A stretch of 6,848 nt of DNA, from contig JAKAPN010000060.1 of assembly GCA_021822995.1 (NCBI GenBank), positions 1 to 6,848 on the forward strand, read 5' to 3'. The notes under the pieces are model-generated. The model saw only the letters and a program-made list of their open reading frames with translations. It was not told the DNA's origin and did not search any database. Below are positions 6,514 through 6,848 of this stretch, one piece after another. The stretch comes from an archaeon. Its GTDB lineage: Archaea; Thermoproteota; Nitrososphaeria; Nitrososphaerales; Gagatemarchaeaceae. The position numbers and the translations under genes were made by a program. The stretch's first letter is position 1, and each line of letters opens with the position of its first letter.

Positions 6514-6848
6514 ATGCCCCAGAAGCCATCCGGTGCCAAACCCGCCCGTAAAATCACGTACGTTACGCTGTTCGCGGACGAGAGCCTCAACCCGAAATAC
6601 GAGGCAGCGTTGAAGTCACTCGGAAGGGAGCTGGGACGGAGCCATCCCATCCACATCGGGGGGAAAGAGCTGCGGTCTGAAGCAGGCGAGTTCGAGCACC
6701 GGAGCCCTATCGACACCTCAATAGTGGTAGGCAAGTTCCAGATTGGAACACGCGAGCACGCAAGGGCTTCCATAGAGGCCGCTAAGGATGGGTTCGAAGC
6801 CTGGAGCACCAAGAGCTGGCAGGAGAGGGTGAGGATTCTCGAACAGTA
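6514..6848 (+). CDS. pruA: Probable 1-pyrroline-5-carboxylate dehydrogenase, N-terminal part (cut by window edge)
   Basis: Open from ATG 6514 to the window edge, giving 111 residues and an incomplete codon. The likely reaction is NAD(P)+-dependent oxidation of glutamate-5-semialdehyde (from 1-pyrroline-5-carboxylate) to glutamate, the second step of proline breakdown. Visible support is the N-terminal organisation of this aldehyde dehydrogenase class: an extended lead-in, then LGRSHPIHIGGKEL (41-54), SPIDTSIVVGKF (64-75), EHARASIEAAKDGFEAW (81-97) and the WQERVRIL helix (102-109). The spaced SPID...VVGK pattern matches the strand in which these enzymes bind cofactor. The catalytic cysteine and glutamate lie beyond the window, so another aldehyde dehydrogenase is possible. 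Third codon positions and strand match its neighbours. It has a separate putative promoter and is probably not part of the lipoate module itself, although both fit aerobic amino-acid breakdown. Confidence 0.75.
   Translation, partial: MPQKPSGAKPARKITYVTLFADESLNPKYEAALKSLGRELGRSHPIHIGGKELRSEAGEFEHRSPIDTSIVVGKFQIGTREHARASIEAAKDGFEAWSTKSWQERVRILEQ

Overview
The window carries a compact, single-strand gene cluster for a lipoate-dependent 2-oxoacid dehydrogenase complex together with the enzymes that make its lipoyl cofactor. In order on the + strand: the last codons of an unidentified gene, lipA (lipoyl synthase), a fused E1 alpha-beta subunit, E2 (dihydrolipoyl acyltransferase), lpdA (E3, dihydrolipoyl dehydrogenase), lipB (octanoyltransferase), and the first 111 codons of an aldehyde dehydrogenase that looks like 1-pyrroline-5-carboxylate dehydrogenase. 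No mobile element, RNA gene, CRISPR array or gene-free stretch above 300 bases is visible; the longest gap between genes is 60 bases.

The host looks archaeal. T/A-rich boxes (TTATAT, TTTTTAA, TTTAAG, TTTTAG) lie about 26-36 bases before the starts of four genes, start codons are mostly not preceded by Shine-Dalgarno sequences, and three of the genes start with TTG. This is the pattern of archaeal TATA/TBP promoters and leaderless or nearly leaderless transcripts. Third codon positions are G/C-rich. The proline/glutamate-type aldehyde dehydrogenase and the lipoate-dependent complex suggest an aerobic, amino-acid-using heterotroph. A thaumarchaeal (Nitrososphaeria) or other TACK-type archaeon is my best guess, but the window alone does not fix the lineage.

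The genes work together as one module. LipB places an octanoyl chain on the E2 lipoyl-domain lysine and LipA inserts two sulfurs to make lipoate. E1 decarboxylates a 2-oxoacid with thiamine diphosphate and passes the acyl group to the lipoyl arm, E2 moves it to CoA, and E3 reoxidises the dihydrolipoyl arm with NAD+. The substrate (pyruvate or a branched-chain 2-oxoacid) cannot be settled from sequence.

Most notable points: E1 alpha and E1 beta are fused in one 716-724-residue chain; a canonical LipA/LipB route is present although LipB normally draws octanoate from acyl carrier protein, which archaea generally lack; the usual DD...YR residues of the E1-alpha phosphorylation-loop region appear replaced; and the E1 promoter lies inside the 3' end of lipA, which argues for TTG at 961 as the E1 start. 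None of this amounts to a wholly new system; it is a well-formed metabolic cluster with some unusual details.
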